From: Gentiana macrophylla
Lineage: Eukaryota; Streptophyta; Magnoliopsida; Gentianales; Gentianaceae
NCBI GenBank assembly: GCA_026214975.1
Contig: CM047808.1
Span: 63,576,583 to 63,640,582 of the forward strand
Direction: 5' to 3'
Length of the DNA stretch: 64,000 nucleotides
The translations under genes and the position numbers were made by a program. Below are positions 23,136-34,860 of the stretch, piece by piece; the first letter of the stretch is position 1, and each line of letters starts with the position of its first letter. Below the pieces are notes generated by a model. It was not told where the DNA came from and searched no databases. It saw nothing but the letters and a program-made list of their open reading frames with translations.

Positions 23136-24258
23136 CTTGAGTAGAAGGATTGAATTACAATCTACGCAGCACTAGTCAATTTTGTGACATGGGATACAGA
23201 GTTACATTCGACAAAGATTTCAGCATTTTCATCAGTGAAACAGCATTTCAAGTTGTTCTAGCTGGAAGAAGAAAAGAGAATATGTATGTTGTAGATTGGA
23301 CTACAGCAGTTGCAGAAACTTGTTTACTTATGGATACCAAATCAGAAGTCAGCTGGTTATGGCACAAGAAACTGAGTCATCCTAACTTTGATGACATCAA
23401 CACCCTTGTCAAGAACAATTAGTTATTGGACTACCTGAGATCACCTACAAGAATGATAGCTTATGTGATTCTTGTCAGCAAGGAAAGCAAACAAAAGCAA
23501 GTTCCAAGACTAAGTCACAGCATTCAACAACCAGAGTTCTGGAGCTACTACATATGGACTTATTTGGACCTATCACACCAATCAGTATCAGTGGAAAGAA
23601 GTATACATTGGTGGTAGTAGATGATTTTTCAAGATATACTTTGGTTATTTTCTTAACAAAGAAAAGTGAAACCAAGCAAAGACTTGCAGAACTCCTCAAG
23701 AGACTTCAGAATCAGAAGAGTGTCTCAGTTGTAAAGATAAGATTAGACAAAGGAACTGAATTCCTCAACATAGTGATTATTGAATATTGTGAATGAAATG
23801 GTGTTTTACATCAACTTGCAGCAATAGCAACACCTCAATAGAATGGTGTAACTGAGAGAAGAAATTGAACACTCAAAGAAGCAGGAAGGACTATGCTCTG
23901 TGAAGCAAAATTGCCTGAAAGATATTGGGCTGAAGCAGTTAACACAACATGCTATACATAGAATAGAGCTCTCATGAATAAAAGGCATAAGAAGTCACCT
24001 TATGAAATATGGAATGGCAGAAAGCCAAATGTTTCATACTTTAATGCATTTGAAAGCAAGTGTTTCATACACAATAATGGAAAATATCAACTTCATGTTT
24101 TTCAGCCCAAAGCTGATGAAGGAATATTTCTGGGATATTCAAGTGTCAGCAAAGCATTTAGAGTACTGAACAAAAGGACTCATAAGCATGAAGAATCAAT
24201 ACACGTAGAATTTGATGAACCTAAATTTCCTGGAGAAGAAACTGAAAATAGACAATAA
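23136..24258 (+). pseudogene. Family B unit 2: pre-integrase and integrase
   Basis: Collinear with unit 1 at an exact offset of 6400 bp here. The pre-integrase piece is 23150-23422. The integrase shows DDFSRYT, DKGTEFLN and NGVTERR with the same TPQ-stop and CYT-stop positions. 24110 reads QPKADEGIFLGYSS, intact here where unit 1 is frameshifted. A TAA follows at 24256-24258. Protease and gag are absent because of the upstream deletion. Confidence 0.82.
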
Positions 24259-24584
24259 CTAGTTTCTCAGTCTCAGCCACAGTTACCAGTTTTACCAGAA
24301 TCAATTTTTTATGACATTGGAAGATTAAGAGTTTTAGAATCATCAGATCAAGATCAACCTCAATTTCCAACAACTGAACCACTTATAGTTGAACAACATG
24401 ATTCTGATCCAGTTCAAGATGATCAAGGCGAAGAAAATCAAGAACTAGTTCCTGAAGAACCAGTTCAACATAATTTAGATCCCTTGATGCAACCCCCAGT
24501 TTATCAATGGATGAGGAATCACCCTGAAGAACAAGTGATTGGTGATACTCAGCTGGTGTTCGAACTAGACATCAACTAGATGCA
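24259..24584 (+). pseudogene. Family B unit 2: integrase-RT linker
   Basis: A Pro/Gln/Glu-rich linker collinear with 17904-18184. One frame break lies before the reverse transcriptase. Confidence 0.6.
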
Positions 24585-25453
24585 ATGATTGCATGTTTTC
24601 TATCTCAATCTGAACCTAAAGAGATAGAAGAAGCTTTGAAAGATCCAGATTGGATATTAGCTATGCAAGAAGAACTGAATGAGTTTGAAATAAATCAAGT
24701 ATGGGAACTAGTAGACAGACCAGATCATGTAAACATCATTGGCACTAAATGGGTCTACAGAAACAAGCTTGATGAAGATGGGAATATCGTCAGAAACAAA
24801 GATAGATTTGTAGCTAAAGGATATTCTCAAGCGGAAGGCATAGATTTGATGAAACTTATGCACCAGTTGCAAGATTGGATGCAATCAGAATATTTCTTGC
24901 CTTTGCAGCTCACAAGAAATTCAAAGTGTACCATATGGATGTCAAAAGTGCATTTTTTAATGGGATTCTAGAAGAAGAAGTCTACGTTCAACAACCACCT
25001 GGATTTGAGTTAAAAGATCAAGCTGATAAAGTCTTTAAACTAAGAAAAGCTCTATATGGACTAAAGCAAGCACCAAGATCATGGTATGAAACTCTATCTC
25101 AGTTTCTAGTAGATAGTGGATTTATCAAAGGAACAATTGACAAGACTCTATTCATAATGAAAGTTGAAGAAAGTAGCTTACTTGTTCAGATATATGTTGA
25201 TGACATTATTTTTGGATCAGAGAATGAACAACTCTATGAGAAATTCGCAAGCTTAATGAAGAGCAAATTTCAAATGATTATGATGGGAGAACTGAATTAT
25301 TTTCTCGGTTTAAAAGTTAAACAACTGGATAATGGGATTTTGATTCACCAAACTCAGTATAAAAGGGAATTGATCAAGAAGTTTGGAATGGAGAAATCAA
25401 CTGGCATTTCAACACCAATTGGGACTAACATCAGATTAGATGAAGAAAAATAA
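24585..25453 (+). pseudogene. Family B unit 2: copia reverse transcriptase
   Basis: Two overlapping frames (24585-24971 and 24875-25453) result from one base missing near 24847 (GATTTGATG versus GATTTTGATG in unit 1). [26 protein letters not shown] and YVDDIIFGS are present, and [14 protein letters not shown] is in frame. A TAA after LDEEK matches the stop in unit 1. Confidence 0.85.
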
Positions 25454-25485
25454 GGCAAAGATGTGGATCAACTCTCTACAGAAGA

Positions 25486-26198
25486 ATGATTGGAAGTGTA
25501 CTTTATCTTACTGCAAGTAGACCAGATATATCTTTTGCGGTTGGTGTTTGTGCTAGATTTCAAACTAGACCAAAAGAAAGCCATCTCACAGTTGTAAAAA
25601 GAACTTTGATGTATTTGAAAGAAACAGAATGTGTTGGGATATGGTATTCAAAAGAAGGAGAATTCAAACTGATATCCTATTCAGATTCAGATTATGCAGG
25701 ATGCAAAGTGGACAGAAAAAGCACCTCAGGCACATGTCAGTTGCTAGGAAATAGACTTGTGTCATGGTTTAGCATGAAGCAAAACTCAATCTCTACTTCA
25801 ACAATTGAAGCTAAATACATCGCAGCTGGAAGTTGTTGTGCTCAAGTTTTATGGATAGACAACAACTGAGAGATTATGGGATGGAAGAAGGACTGATTCC
25901 TATAATGTGTGATAATACAAGGAAAATTGCAATAACTGACAACCCAGTTTTACAATCAAGGACGAAAGATGTTGATGTGAGACATCACTTTATAAGGGAT
26001 CATGTGGAAAAGAAAGACATTACAGTTCTTTATGTACCTACTGAAGATCAGTTGGCAGATATTTTCACTAAACCATTGGACAAAGAGAGATTTGCCAAAC
26101 TGAGAACTGAGTTGGGTATAATCAAAGTCAGTTTAAGCCAGAGATTCGTCAAGGGGATTGATCTTTGTTATGTTGGGTGCGCTCACTTAACAGAATAG
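25486..26198 (+). pseudogene. Family B unit 2: copia RNase H
   Basis: SYSDSDYAGC is intact here. One base is lost near 25855 (GGATAGAC versus GGATAAGAC), splitting it into 25486-25869 and 25833-26198. It ends with ADIFTKPLDKERFAKL. The frame runs on past the unit 1 stop into the conserved post-pol block. Confidence 0.82.
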
Positions 26199-26591
26199 TC
26201 ATTGACATCAACAATCTCAAACTGACCAACTGAAACTGAAAGATTTAACGGAACTGGAAGTTTACTAAAAAATTGACCTCAGTATCAGTTTATTGGACTG
26301 AACCGACATCGATTACATCGCATTTCATTCCCGCCGTTTTTCAGAACCTGTTGCTTGTACACCCATACTAACTATCAGAACAGTACAAGCTTCGGTTACA
26401 CAAAACCGTCAGGAATTTGAAAGGATTGTACTAAGATCCTTACAAAATCATGTACCCACTCACTAAACCGTCTTACAACTATCCACCTGTTTTGCATATC
26501 TGTTCACACACAGAAGAAAAATCTAATCTTTCTCTACCAAAAGCCAAAATTTCCACCTTTCTTATTTTCTCTTCAAATCTCTGAAAATTTT
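26199..26591 (+). other. Family B unit 2: post-pol spacer and leader of the extra ORF
   Basis: Contains the end of the conserved post-pol block and a CT-rich leader (CTTTCTTATTTTCTCTTC near 26560) just before the ATG at 26592. No gene. Confidence 0.5.
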
Positions 26592-29102
26592 AATGACAGC
26601 CTCAAAGAAAACACAAGAAGAAAGGCTCATTACTGAGTTGGATACTTTATCTTTCGAGCAATATGAATAACTTTGCAGCAACACACTTTTAGCAAGTCAT
26701 ATTCTAAGATCAAACGTCAGCCAAGATTGAGAGATATCCTGGAAGTTACTTTCCAAGAAGAACGTGATTTAGAAGGGATCCTACAGTTCTGGGAGAACAT
26801 GAGATTGATAAGGAACTCCCTAATCACAAATGTTCGAGGTAAAAGAATCATTGTTAATGAACATGTCATCTGGTTGTTATTTGATTTCAGGAACTAGTTA
26901 TGAAATCAATAGATTTGATTTGTTTACCACTCCAAAGAAGCGCCTTTCTCAAATGAATCTCCTTATGGAAGGAACCAGCAACTGTTGGAACTCATTTCGA
27001 CGATCTGAAACCAGAATTTAGACTCCTCAACAAATGGGTCAGCAGACACATCATTGGCCAATACAAAGGAAAGCCAATTTATCTGAAGACAGAATTAATG
27101 AACATAATCTGGGATGAATTTGAGTTCAATTGGGCAGGTTATGTGTTTAATCAGCTAAAACAGCAACACTTAGCTGAGTTGGAAAGTGTTCGAAGAGCTC
27201 AAGCTGAAAGAAGAGAAACAGTTGGAAGATTTCAACTGAAAAAGACACTTAGTGGAGTCATTCAACACTATTTGGAAAGACTCAAGGCGGTGTGCAGTTA
27301 GAACAAACGCGGTGCATCTACAAAGAATGGATACATCAATCAAGATGTAGCTATAGTCCATTCTAGGAAAGAAAAGGCTTCTCGGCCTGGAGAAAAGAAA
27401 AAAGCGTGTCTCGGCGGTAGCTAAAGACAAAGGAATAAAACGAAAAGTCGACTCGAGAGACGATTAAGTCGAGTAGGAAATGTTTGTTCCTGTGTACTTC
27501 AAGTCACCAAAGGCGATTGAGGGGAAACAACAACGGCGATGTGAAGTCATCGGACAGAAGTTATAGCAATCGAAATTGTTTCTCATTTACAAAGAGACGA
27601 TTTCGAGAGAAACAAGTTTCCGTTATGCATGATAAGAAGGAGCAACAACAATTTAAGCAGCAATCAGCTCAACAACAAGCTCAGCAACCATCTCCTTTTT
27701 CGGTTTATGAGAATCATCAGGCTGATGAAGATGAAACTTAAGACTGAAGATTGTAGAGAAGCTACTCTAGCAAGTGAAGAAAAGTCATTGTTGGAAAAAC
27801 TTGAAATCAAGGATTTATACACTCTATTCAATCGAATGAGTTTCTCACAAATTGTTTCAGAAGATTCACTGAAATAGCTAAACGAGGAAGATCAGCCACG
27901 TCATCAGATAATCAATAGAAGAAGGATGATGACAAAGATGATGAATCAAAGGAATAAACTGATAAGGTTACAGATTTGAAAACTGAAATTAACCCTCAAC
28001 CTCAAACTCCTAATCAGCAAAAAGATTTGCCAGTTGGAAATCGATCAACTGACAACCAGCAAACGGATGGAAAGGATGAGAATCAGCAACTCATGGTAAT
28101 TGAAGATGATAATCAGCCTGATATTCAATAAGAAGAGACAACCGATCCATCTGAATTTTTGACAAAAGATGAAATGAGCAAAGTACAAGAAAATCTGAAG
28201 ATTATGCTCAATCAAAAGGATGCTTACAATGGCCTTTTGAAAGATATTTTTGGATACTTTGATTATCGAAAGAAAACGGACGTCTCAGTCCACACCAAGT
28301 TGGATATTATTTAGAGATCATCTTCTAGCTTAGCATCAGAAATTCTCAGTCTTAAAAAGAACTTGAAGTCTCAACCATGGAAGATAGAGAGACAAATGCT
28401 CATGCACAGTGGCATTTAAATCAGCGCATTTATGTGTTAGAAACTCATCTAAAATAAGAGCTTAATTCTCAGAAGACTATCTCAACAGATCAAAAGGCAA
28501 CCCATCAATTGGTAAATCTGTTGTATGATGCCAAAAAAAGCGGAAGCTGAAAAAGAAAAGCTAAGATTATTTGATGAAAAGATGAAGCTGGAAGAAGAAC
28601 TGAAGAAATACCAATCAAAAACAGATCCTTATGTTCTTATAAAAGAACTAACTGACAAAGAGCTCATTGAAAAATATAGTCAACCTGGAGAAATGAGAGC
28701 TACTTTAACAAAGGATTTGTGGATGAAATTTGTCAATGATCACAACAATGTCAAGCTTAAATACAAAGACAAAAACTATGAAGAATCTCTTATCTACTTC
28801 TTATCTGACCAGTATCACAATCAAAGGATGGAACACTATAAGAATATCAAGAAGATTGAAGAAAAGTTGCAGATCGAGACAAAACTGAACAAATGAAAGC
28901 TGGTGTTGAAGAATTTGAAAACTACTACAAGGATGAATCAGCTTTACCTAAGTTAGTCTTATGTAAAAAATGGAAGTGTTCCAGTCAAGTGGATTATCTC
29001 AAGACATTATCAAAAGAAGACACCAAGCTGGAAAAAGCTTATCAACTTCATGAAGGAAATGAAATATGAGTTAGTTACACAAAGAGCACAAATAACAGTT
29101 TA
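26592..29102 (+). pseudogene. Family B unit 2: post-pol extra ORF, broken
   Basis: The probable start is ATGACAGCCTCAAAG (26592), soon broken by a stop and frameshifts. 26673-26897 and 27098-27301 hold the core: a WENMRLIRNSL region and FEFNWAGYVFNQLKQQHLAELE. 27300-27620 is full of CGA/TCG words where unit 1 reads CAG/CTG, and loses frame there. Gln-rich and coiled-coil C-terminal parts (to about 29102) match unit 1. Function is unknown; the family is placed by position and shared core only. Confidence 0.62.
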
Positions 29103-29249
29103 GCTCTCATTTCAGTTTTTACTAATGTGTAACAATTCCAGTGTTTGCATAACTTAATGAAATACAGTTTCCAGTTTTACATTTTTTTTGTATTAATATC
29201 TAAGCTTTTCTTTTAAGGAGAGTTTTGGCATCATCAAAAAGGGGGAAAT
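29103..29249 (+). promoter_or_regulatory. Family B unit 2: 3' UTR and polypurine tract
   Basis: Ends in AAAGGGGGAAAT before the LTR start, as in unit 1. Confidence 0.6.
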
Positions 29250-30080
29250 TATTGGAAATAAAATTTATGTTTTGATGATAATTCATCATATATAATCAGC
29301 TATTATATTAACCCCATTGATGGAGTGCTGAAACTAGCTGTTATAGTGAAAACCTAGAAGATGTCTAGAACTGAATGTATAGGTTACATCGGACAAGTAT
29401 TGTGACAGATAGTAGTGTCGTAAAACGGAAAACTGGAAATCATCTAGAAAACTTGAAATCATCTAAGAAACTGAAAAGACAAGTCACCAAAACTGACTCA
29501 GAATACACCAAGAACTGAAGCTCACTCAGAACTGAAGAAGGTAAGTTCACTGAGGGACACAGACTCAGTTGGATTTTCTAGAAGATGAAGAAGCGAGGAT
29601 CTGACTCGATTATTGAAGATTTAAGAACTGAGGGCTCAGACTCAATTATGAAGATCACAAGTTGAGGCTGTAAAGTTAGACTTCGAGCATGTTTGTGGTG
29701 ACTGAACCGAATTTATGGATCTCAGATGAAGACCTAAGAATCATCAGGACAATGAATTCTTAGATGATATATGCTTATGGTGTACACTGATTAAGTCAAT
29801 AATAATCAGATGAAAAGTGGAGTACTGATATTTGAACAAGAGTAAAGTCTCAGTTAGTGCTCCCAGTCAGTTATGAAACTAACAACAGACAAACTCACTA
29901 TCAGGAAACTCAGTTTTATAAGTCATTCATCTAACAACTGAAAGTACAGTCGAACTTTGTAAAGAAAGCAATTCTATTGGATGAAATACTGACAAGTCAG
30001 AACGGTCACTAAATATATCCGTTACTATATAGACGTTGATACAATTCGAATTCAAGCAAGATGAACGTTTGACCTTACAC

Positions 30081-30087
30081 TATAAAT
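30081..30087 (+). promoter_or_regulatory. TATA box of LTR B-2
   Basis: TATAAAT within CACTATAAATAAAGG, at the place expected from LTRs A and C. Confidence 0.6.
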
Positions 30088-30399
30088 AAAGGACTTTGTA
30101 CCAAGATTCAAATAGAAGATTTATCAATAATTAACAAGATTACAAGCATTTTGTGCACTTGTCTCGTTCATTCGAATTGCTATCATCTCTGCGCTAACAA
30201 GATCAATAGAGAATTTCTTCAAGTGTTCAAGCTACACAGAATTCATCTAGATTCAGAAACTTTGAAGAACCAGAAACAAGAATCAATTTATTGATCCTCA
30301 GCCCAACTTTGATTCAACATCAAAGGTTCAGACTGTGAAGGAATCCTTTGAAGGATTTGCCAAGGACAGTTGTATCAGCAGTCAGGTAGACTGTGTTTG

Positions 30400-30404
30400 T
30401 GGTG
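30400..30404 (+). repeat. Target-site duplication of G1, left copy
   Basis: TGGTG here and at 40511-40515, flanking the TGATGA...GATCA ends of G1. It lies in the TTTGTGGTGG word of the copia LTR, which is intact in LTR A-1 near 15810. Confidence 0.9.
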
Positions 30405-31852
30405 TGATGATGGTTGAAATAGTCTATCCTATGGCATCAATATTCTATACATTATGAGCAAAAAATAGTTGTTTCGACCTATAAATATGAACCATTAACT
30501 TTGAATATCATATGTCGGGTTCGTGAGTCGAGAAATCTGCACTTAGTGTTTATTTTCCCTGTTTTGATATTATTTCATGCATTATTTGATGATTTTCAGG
30601 ATACGCAATATTGGGCTGAGCATGATGGATGAATCTGGAGTGGACTGGAGGAAAATAATGGGCCAAGGGTATTCTAGAAGCATCCAAGTTAAGTCGGTTG
30701 AAGAAAAATGGCAAAAATACCCTCGGTAACCCGAGGGCGGTGCCGACTTACCGAGGTCCCAGAATCTTCCAAAACTCGTTTTCTTGGACGAGGGGTCAAA
30801 CTAGATGATTCTAAGTCGGGTTAGATAGCTATAAATATGAGGCTTCGCCTCAGAACAAAATGTACTCAAATTATTCAAGGAAATTATGCAATAAAAGTTC
30901 TTTGTTCTTTATTTATTTTATTTTATGAGTTCTGGTCGGAGAGACGACGGAGTCGCCGCCTAGGGAGAGATCCAAAGGAGATCTACACTCGTCTTCGAGG
31001 GTATGATTTTCTATCTTTTCCAATATGTAGATATATCGTTGTTATATTCGACTAGTATGTTTTAATTGCTTATTTATTTTAATTATGTAGTAGTTAGTTT
31101 ATTTTACCCATGTGTTATAGATCTGATTCGTTGGTGAAGAAATCATGAAACAGTAGTTGTGTTCTTCAGATCTGCGATGTCCTATATCGCTAGATCTGGA
31201 TACCTAGTAAATTAGTAATTCATGATAATCGGCGCTAGCTACGTTGATCGATAGTTTTAATTTACATGTTAGTAGCCTGATCAACTATTTGCATGTTATC
31301 GTAAATTAACATGAAGGACCACAAGTGAAGTGTGAATTAGGACATTATCTAGAATGGACCCTAGGAACGTGCTGGTCAATGTCGACAGCTGTTTAGGCGG
31401 GTTTGCGGTATGAGGTAACACTCAATATCGGTAGCTCCAGTTCTTTATGCGTATGGTCTATTACGGACCAATTAAGGAGGGTAGCTTGCGTATATATTGT
31501 CTATTGTCATTGTCAGAGTAGATAGGGTTAGGATTTGTACCCGTAGCTGATCAATGAATAAATTCACCAATGGGGAGGACTGTTGCATGTGTGGGGGGAA
31601 TAACTAATTACTCATAATTGAAATAATACATTAGAAACTCTAGTTTGCTTCGTTGAACATGCAAAATCTTGTTAGTTTGAGGCACCAATACTACTGTCTA
31701 TAAATTTAGTTGGTCATAGACCATTAATCATGACAACTCAATCTTGATAATTAGACGTTCTGACGAGTCTCTTTGGGATTCGACCTTGACTCGCCAGTAC
31801 TCTACTACGATAGACCTAGTCATATTGCTAGTAAGTGCCTTGCATGCGATCA
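30405..31852 (+). mobile_element. 5' LTR of G1
   Basis: TGATGATGG...GCGATCA, 1448 bp, matching 39065-40510. TATA box at 30830-30836 and AATAAA-type signal near 30889. It carries the word CCTCGGTAACCCGAGGGCGG at 30721-30740 and CTTACCGAGGTCCC just after. Confidence 0.92.
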
Positions 31853-31859
31853 AGATTTT

Positions 31860-31877
31860 TGGCGCTGTTGTCGGGGA
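31860..31877 (+). promoter_or_regulatory. Primer-binding site of G1, tRNA-Asp type
   Basis: TGGCGCTGTTGTCGGGGA, two changes from TGGCGCCGTTGCCGGGGA found in element Z at 54682. This is the usual Athila-type site. Confidence 0.8.
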
Positions 31878-32333
31878 CTCGTGTCAAGAATACTTTTTAT
31901 TTAATATTGAGTTTGCTGTATATATTTTGAGTCTGTTTAATCGAGTATGTTTTATAGTCTATTTATACTAAAGTTATACATAGTCAGTTATGTGAAATCT
32001 GGAGGAAAATTACCACCGGTTTACCGAGGGTCTAAATTCTGCCAGAATTGTTTCTGTTTGTTCAGTGTCAGGGTAGTAGTCCAGGTCAATATTTTTGAGT
32101 CTGCCAGGCGAGTGTAACAGCCGCCGAGGCAAGTTACTAACTTTTTATTTTCTTTTTGTGTCTTGTAGTATGTTACACGTAGTTCAGCAGGCAAACTCTA
32201 GAAATTCATACCTGAGATTGAAAAGTTTGCTAGGCAAAAGAGAAAGGAAACTCGAGAGAGATCTGTTAGGTTGGCGGACGACGTGGTTTTGAACTAACGA
32301 GATCACAGCGAGAGGGAAGAAGAGATACCACCT
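31878..32333 (+). other. G1 leader and gag 5' region
   Basis: No clean ORF. It includes another copy of the element-specific word (CCGGTTTACCGAGGG near 32016). The readable segment FIPEIEKFARQKRKETRE (about 32200-32260), typical of Athila gag N-termini, is followed by a stop near 32294. Confidence 0.5.
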
Positions 32334-33248
32334 TTGGAAGATACTATGGCACAGAATGGACAGAACGGGCAGAATGGAGCAGGAGTTGTGGTACAAGCAT
32401 ATATGAGAACTTTACAGAGCTATGCAATGCCAACGATTGAGCAATTTGTGCCAGCAATTGCCCAGCCTGAGGATGCAACTGAGGTATTTCACCCTAAACC
32501 AAATGTTATACAAATGGTGACCAACTACACTACTTTTCAAGGAGTAATGAACGAAGATCCTAGTGTACACGTCACTAATTTTCTAGAAATAGTCAGCACG
32601 GTTAAGCCAGTAGGAGTACCAGGAGACAATATCAAGTTGAAATTGTTTCCATTCACTCTGAAAGGCAAAGCAAAAATATGGTTATTGTCTCTAGCACCGG
32701 GATCGATCCAAACTTGGACCGATCTGTTGCAGAAGTTTATGAATAAGTACTGCCCACATGGGAAGTCACTACAGATGAGACAAGATATCATGAATTTAAA
32801 GCAGAGGCCCACTGAAACCTTTGAAGAAGCTTGTGAAAGATTCGAGGAAGCACAGAGGAGATGCCCTCGTCATGACATCACTTTGCCCGTAGGAATGCAT
32901 AGTTTCTATCACAGATTGCGGCTGAGTGAACAAATGAGATTTGATGCATCAAGCAACGGATGTTTTGAATTTCTATCACCTGAAGAAGCTGCAGAGAAAT
33001 TGGAGCAAATTGTGCTTACAAGTCAATGGGGAACACACCAAGATGAAACGGCCAAAGTAGCTGAAGGCGCATTTGGAGAAGATGCTTCTGAAAAGATCTT
33101 ATACCAGCTAATGGCAATGAACAAAAAGATAGATGGCATGCAAGATCGCATAGCAAAGGTTGAGAAAGTTCAAGAGATTGAAACGACCAACACTGAGGAC
33201 GTGAACTATATAGGAGGCAAGGAAATCCTTATAGGGGTTTTAGATTAA
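32334..33248 (+). pseudogene. G1 gag
   Basis: A 304-aa open segment of retrotransposon gag type: FTLKGKAKIWLLSL, SIQTWTDLLQKFMNKYCP, TFEEACERFEEAQRRCP and a predicted coiled-coil end (KKIDGMQDRIAKVEKVQ). It forms the capsid precursor in functional relatives. The frame is lost after 33230. Related sequence continues through 33740 with a stop near 33493 and a piece at 33509-33712 (HPPGGLPSNTENN). Two element-specific words lie at 33702-33741 in the gag-protease linker. No CCHC knuckle is seen. Confidence 0.85.
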
Positions 33249-34110
33249 GCGACCTTAATGGGGGTTTTCGACAAACTGATTCAAATAGTGGAGAGAGACC
33301 GAGACAAACTGGTGGATTCCTGCCTCAATTCAATAAGTCCGGTGGTTGGGAAGCAGCCATGGATAAAATGAGCTCAACTGTGACCGACATGGTCAGTCAA
33401 CTTACGAAATCCATGACTGAGCTGAATACAAACTTCACCACATATTGTCAGAAGAATGCTACGAGACTGACCAATCAAGAAGCCTTAGTGTAGAATCTGT
33501 CGCACCAAGTGGGACAGATTGTAGAACAAGTGTCAGCCCATCCTCCGGGAGGATTGCCAAGTAATACTGAGAATAATCTGAAGGACGTGAATGCAATCAT
33601 GACTAGAAGTCGAAAGGAATTGCCTGGACCAGTTATACCAAATGTCCAGGAAGAATCAGAAAGCATCCAGCAGCAGAACGTAGCAAAATCTGGAGAAAAA
33701 AGGGGCCGGTAACCCGGGACAATGCTCCGGTAAACCGGGAGACTAAATTTCAGCAGGTGTTGGCGAGCACAACAATCAACATGTAAGTCTTCACGAATCA
33801 GAACTATTAATCCTACTACTTTACCCTATCCCCTAGGAAATATAAGCGAATAATGATGATGCGCATTATAAAAAAAAGTTTATAGAGATGTTTAAAAGTT
33901 GCAAATGAATATACCTTTGGTAGAAGCTCAATTTGGAATGCCGAGTATGCAAAATTCTTAAAGAAGCCATCTCTACCAAGAGGAAATTGTTAGACCTTGA
34001 GACTATATGCCTTAATGAGGAATGCTCGGCAGTTTTACAACGCAAACTGCCTCCTAAGTGTAAAGATCCTGGGAGCTTCCTCATACAATGCACAATGGAG
34101 GAGTATGCCT

Positions 34111-34686
34111 GAACAAAGCATTATGTGATCATGGAGCCAGTGTCAATCTGATGCCACTCTCATACTTCATAAGTTAGGCATGGAGGAGTTGAATGACACA
34201 TCTATAACCCTTCAATTAGCAGATAGGTCTATGAAGCAACCTTGTGGAGTGGTGGAGGATGTTTTGGTGAAAGTTGATAAGTTTGTATTCCCTGTAGACT
34301 TTGTGGTTCTAGACATGGAAGCTAATCATGATGTTCCATTGATCTTAGGAAGACCTTTCCTAGCTACGAGCAAAACATTGATAGATGTTCATAATGGTGA
34401 GCTGATTCTTAGTGTGAATGAGGACAAGGTAGTGTTCAATGTGATGAACTCAATGAGATATGCTAAAGATGAAGGAGAAGCATGCTACATGCTAGATTCC
34501 ATAAACGAACTTGTTTTAGAATTATATCAGCAAGTGGCACTAGATCCTGAAGTAGCTGAGAGTTTACTCCTGAAGGAAGAAGAAATTTATGAGGAAACCT
34601 TGACTAGGTGTAGTGAAGGTCAAGTACGAGAAATAAAGCCTATATACACTATGGATTTAGGAGGAACCATTCACATACCTTCCTAG
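34111..34686 (+). pseudogene. G1 aspartic protease
   Basis: CDHGASVNLMP at about 34124-34156 is the active site (D-x-G-A-S; DLGAS is usual). A one-base loss near 34170 shifts into the 34180-34686 frame, which carries LQLADRSMKQPCGVVEDVLVKVD and PLILGRPFLATSKTLID, the second protease landmark. It would process the polyprotein in an intact element. Confidence 0.85.
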
Positions 34687-34860
34687 AACAAGTTCTTTGA
34701 TTTACAATTGACTGGTAAGTTGTTAAGATCGTCGTTAGAAGAGCCACCACGGAACTTAACGTTAAAACCTTTGCCTTCTCACTTGAAGTACGTGTAATTA
34801 CAAGATGATACTCGCCCCCTTATAATTTCAGCGTCATTATCATCCTTAGAGGAGGATAAA

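Larger units (their letters stand above)
29250..30404 (+). mobile_element. LTR B-2, 5' segment (split by G1)
   Basis: Begins TATTGG and carries a TATA box at 30081-30087. It is interrupted at 30404 by the gypsy element G1 and continues at 40511. Removing G1 and one copy of TGGTG gives an LTR of about 1.76 kb. CGA/TCG-type differences from LTR B-1 are concentrated around 29440-29700. Confidence 0.9.
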
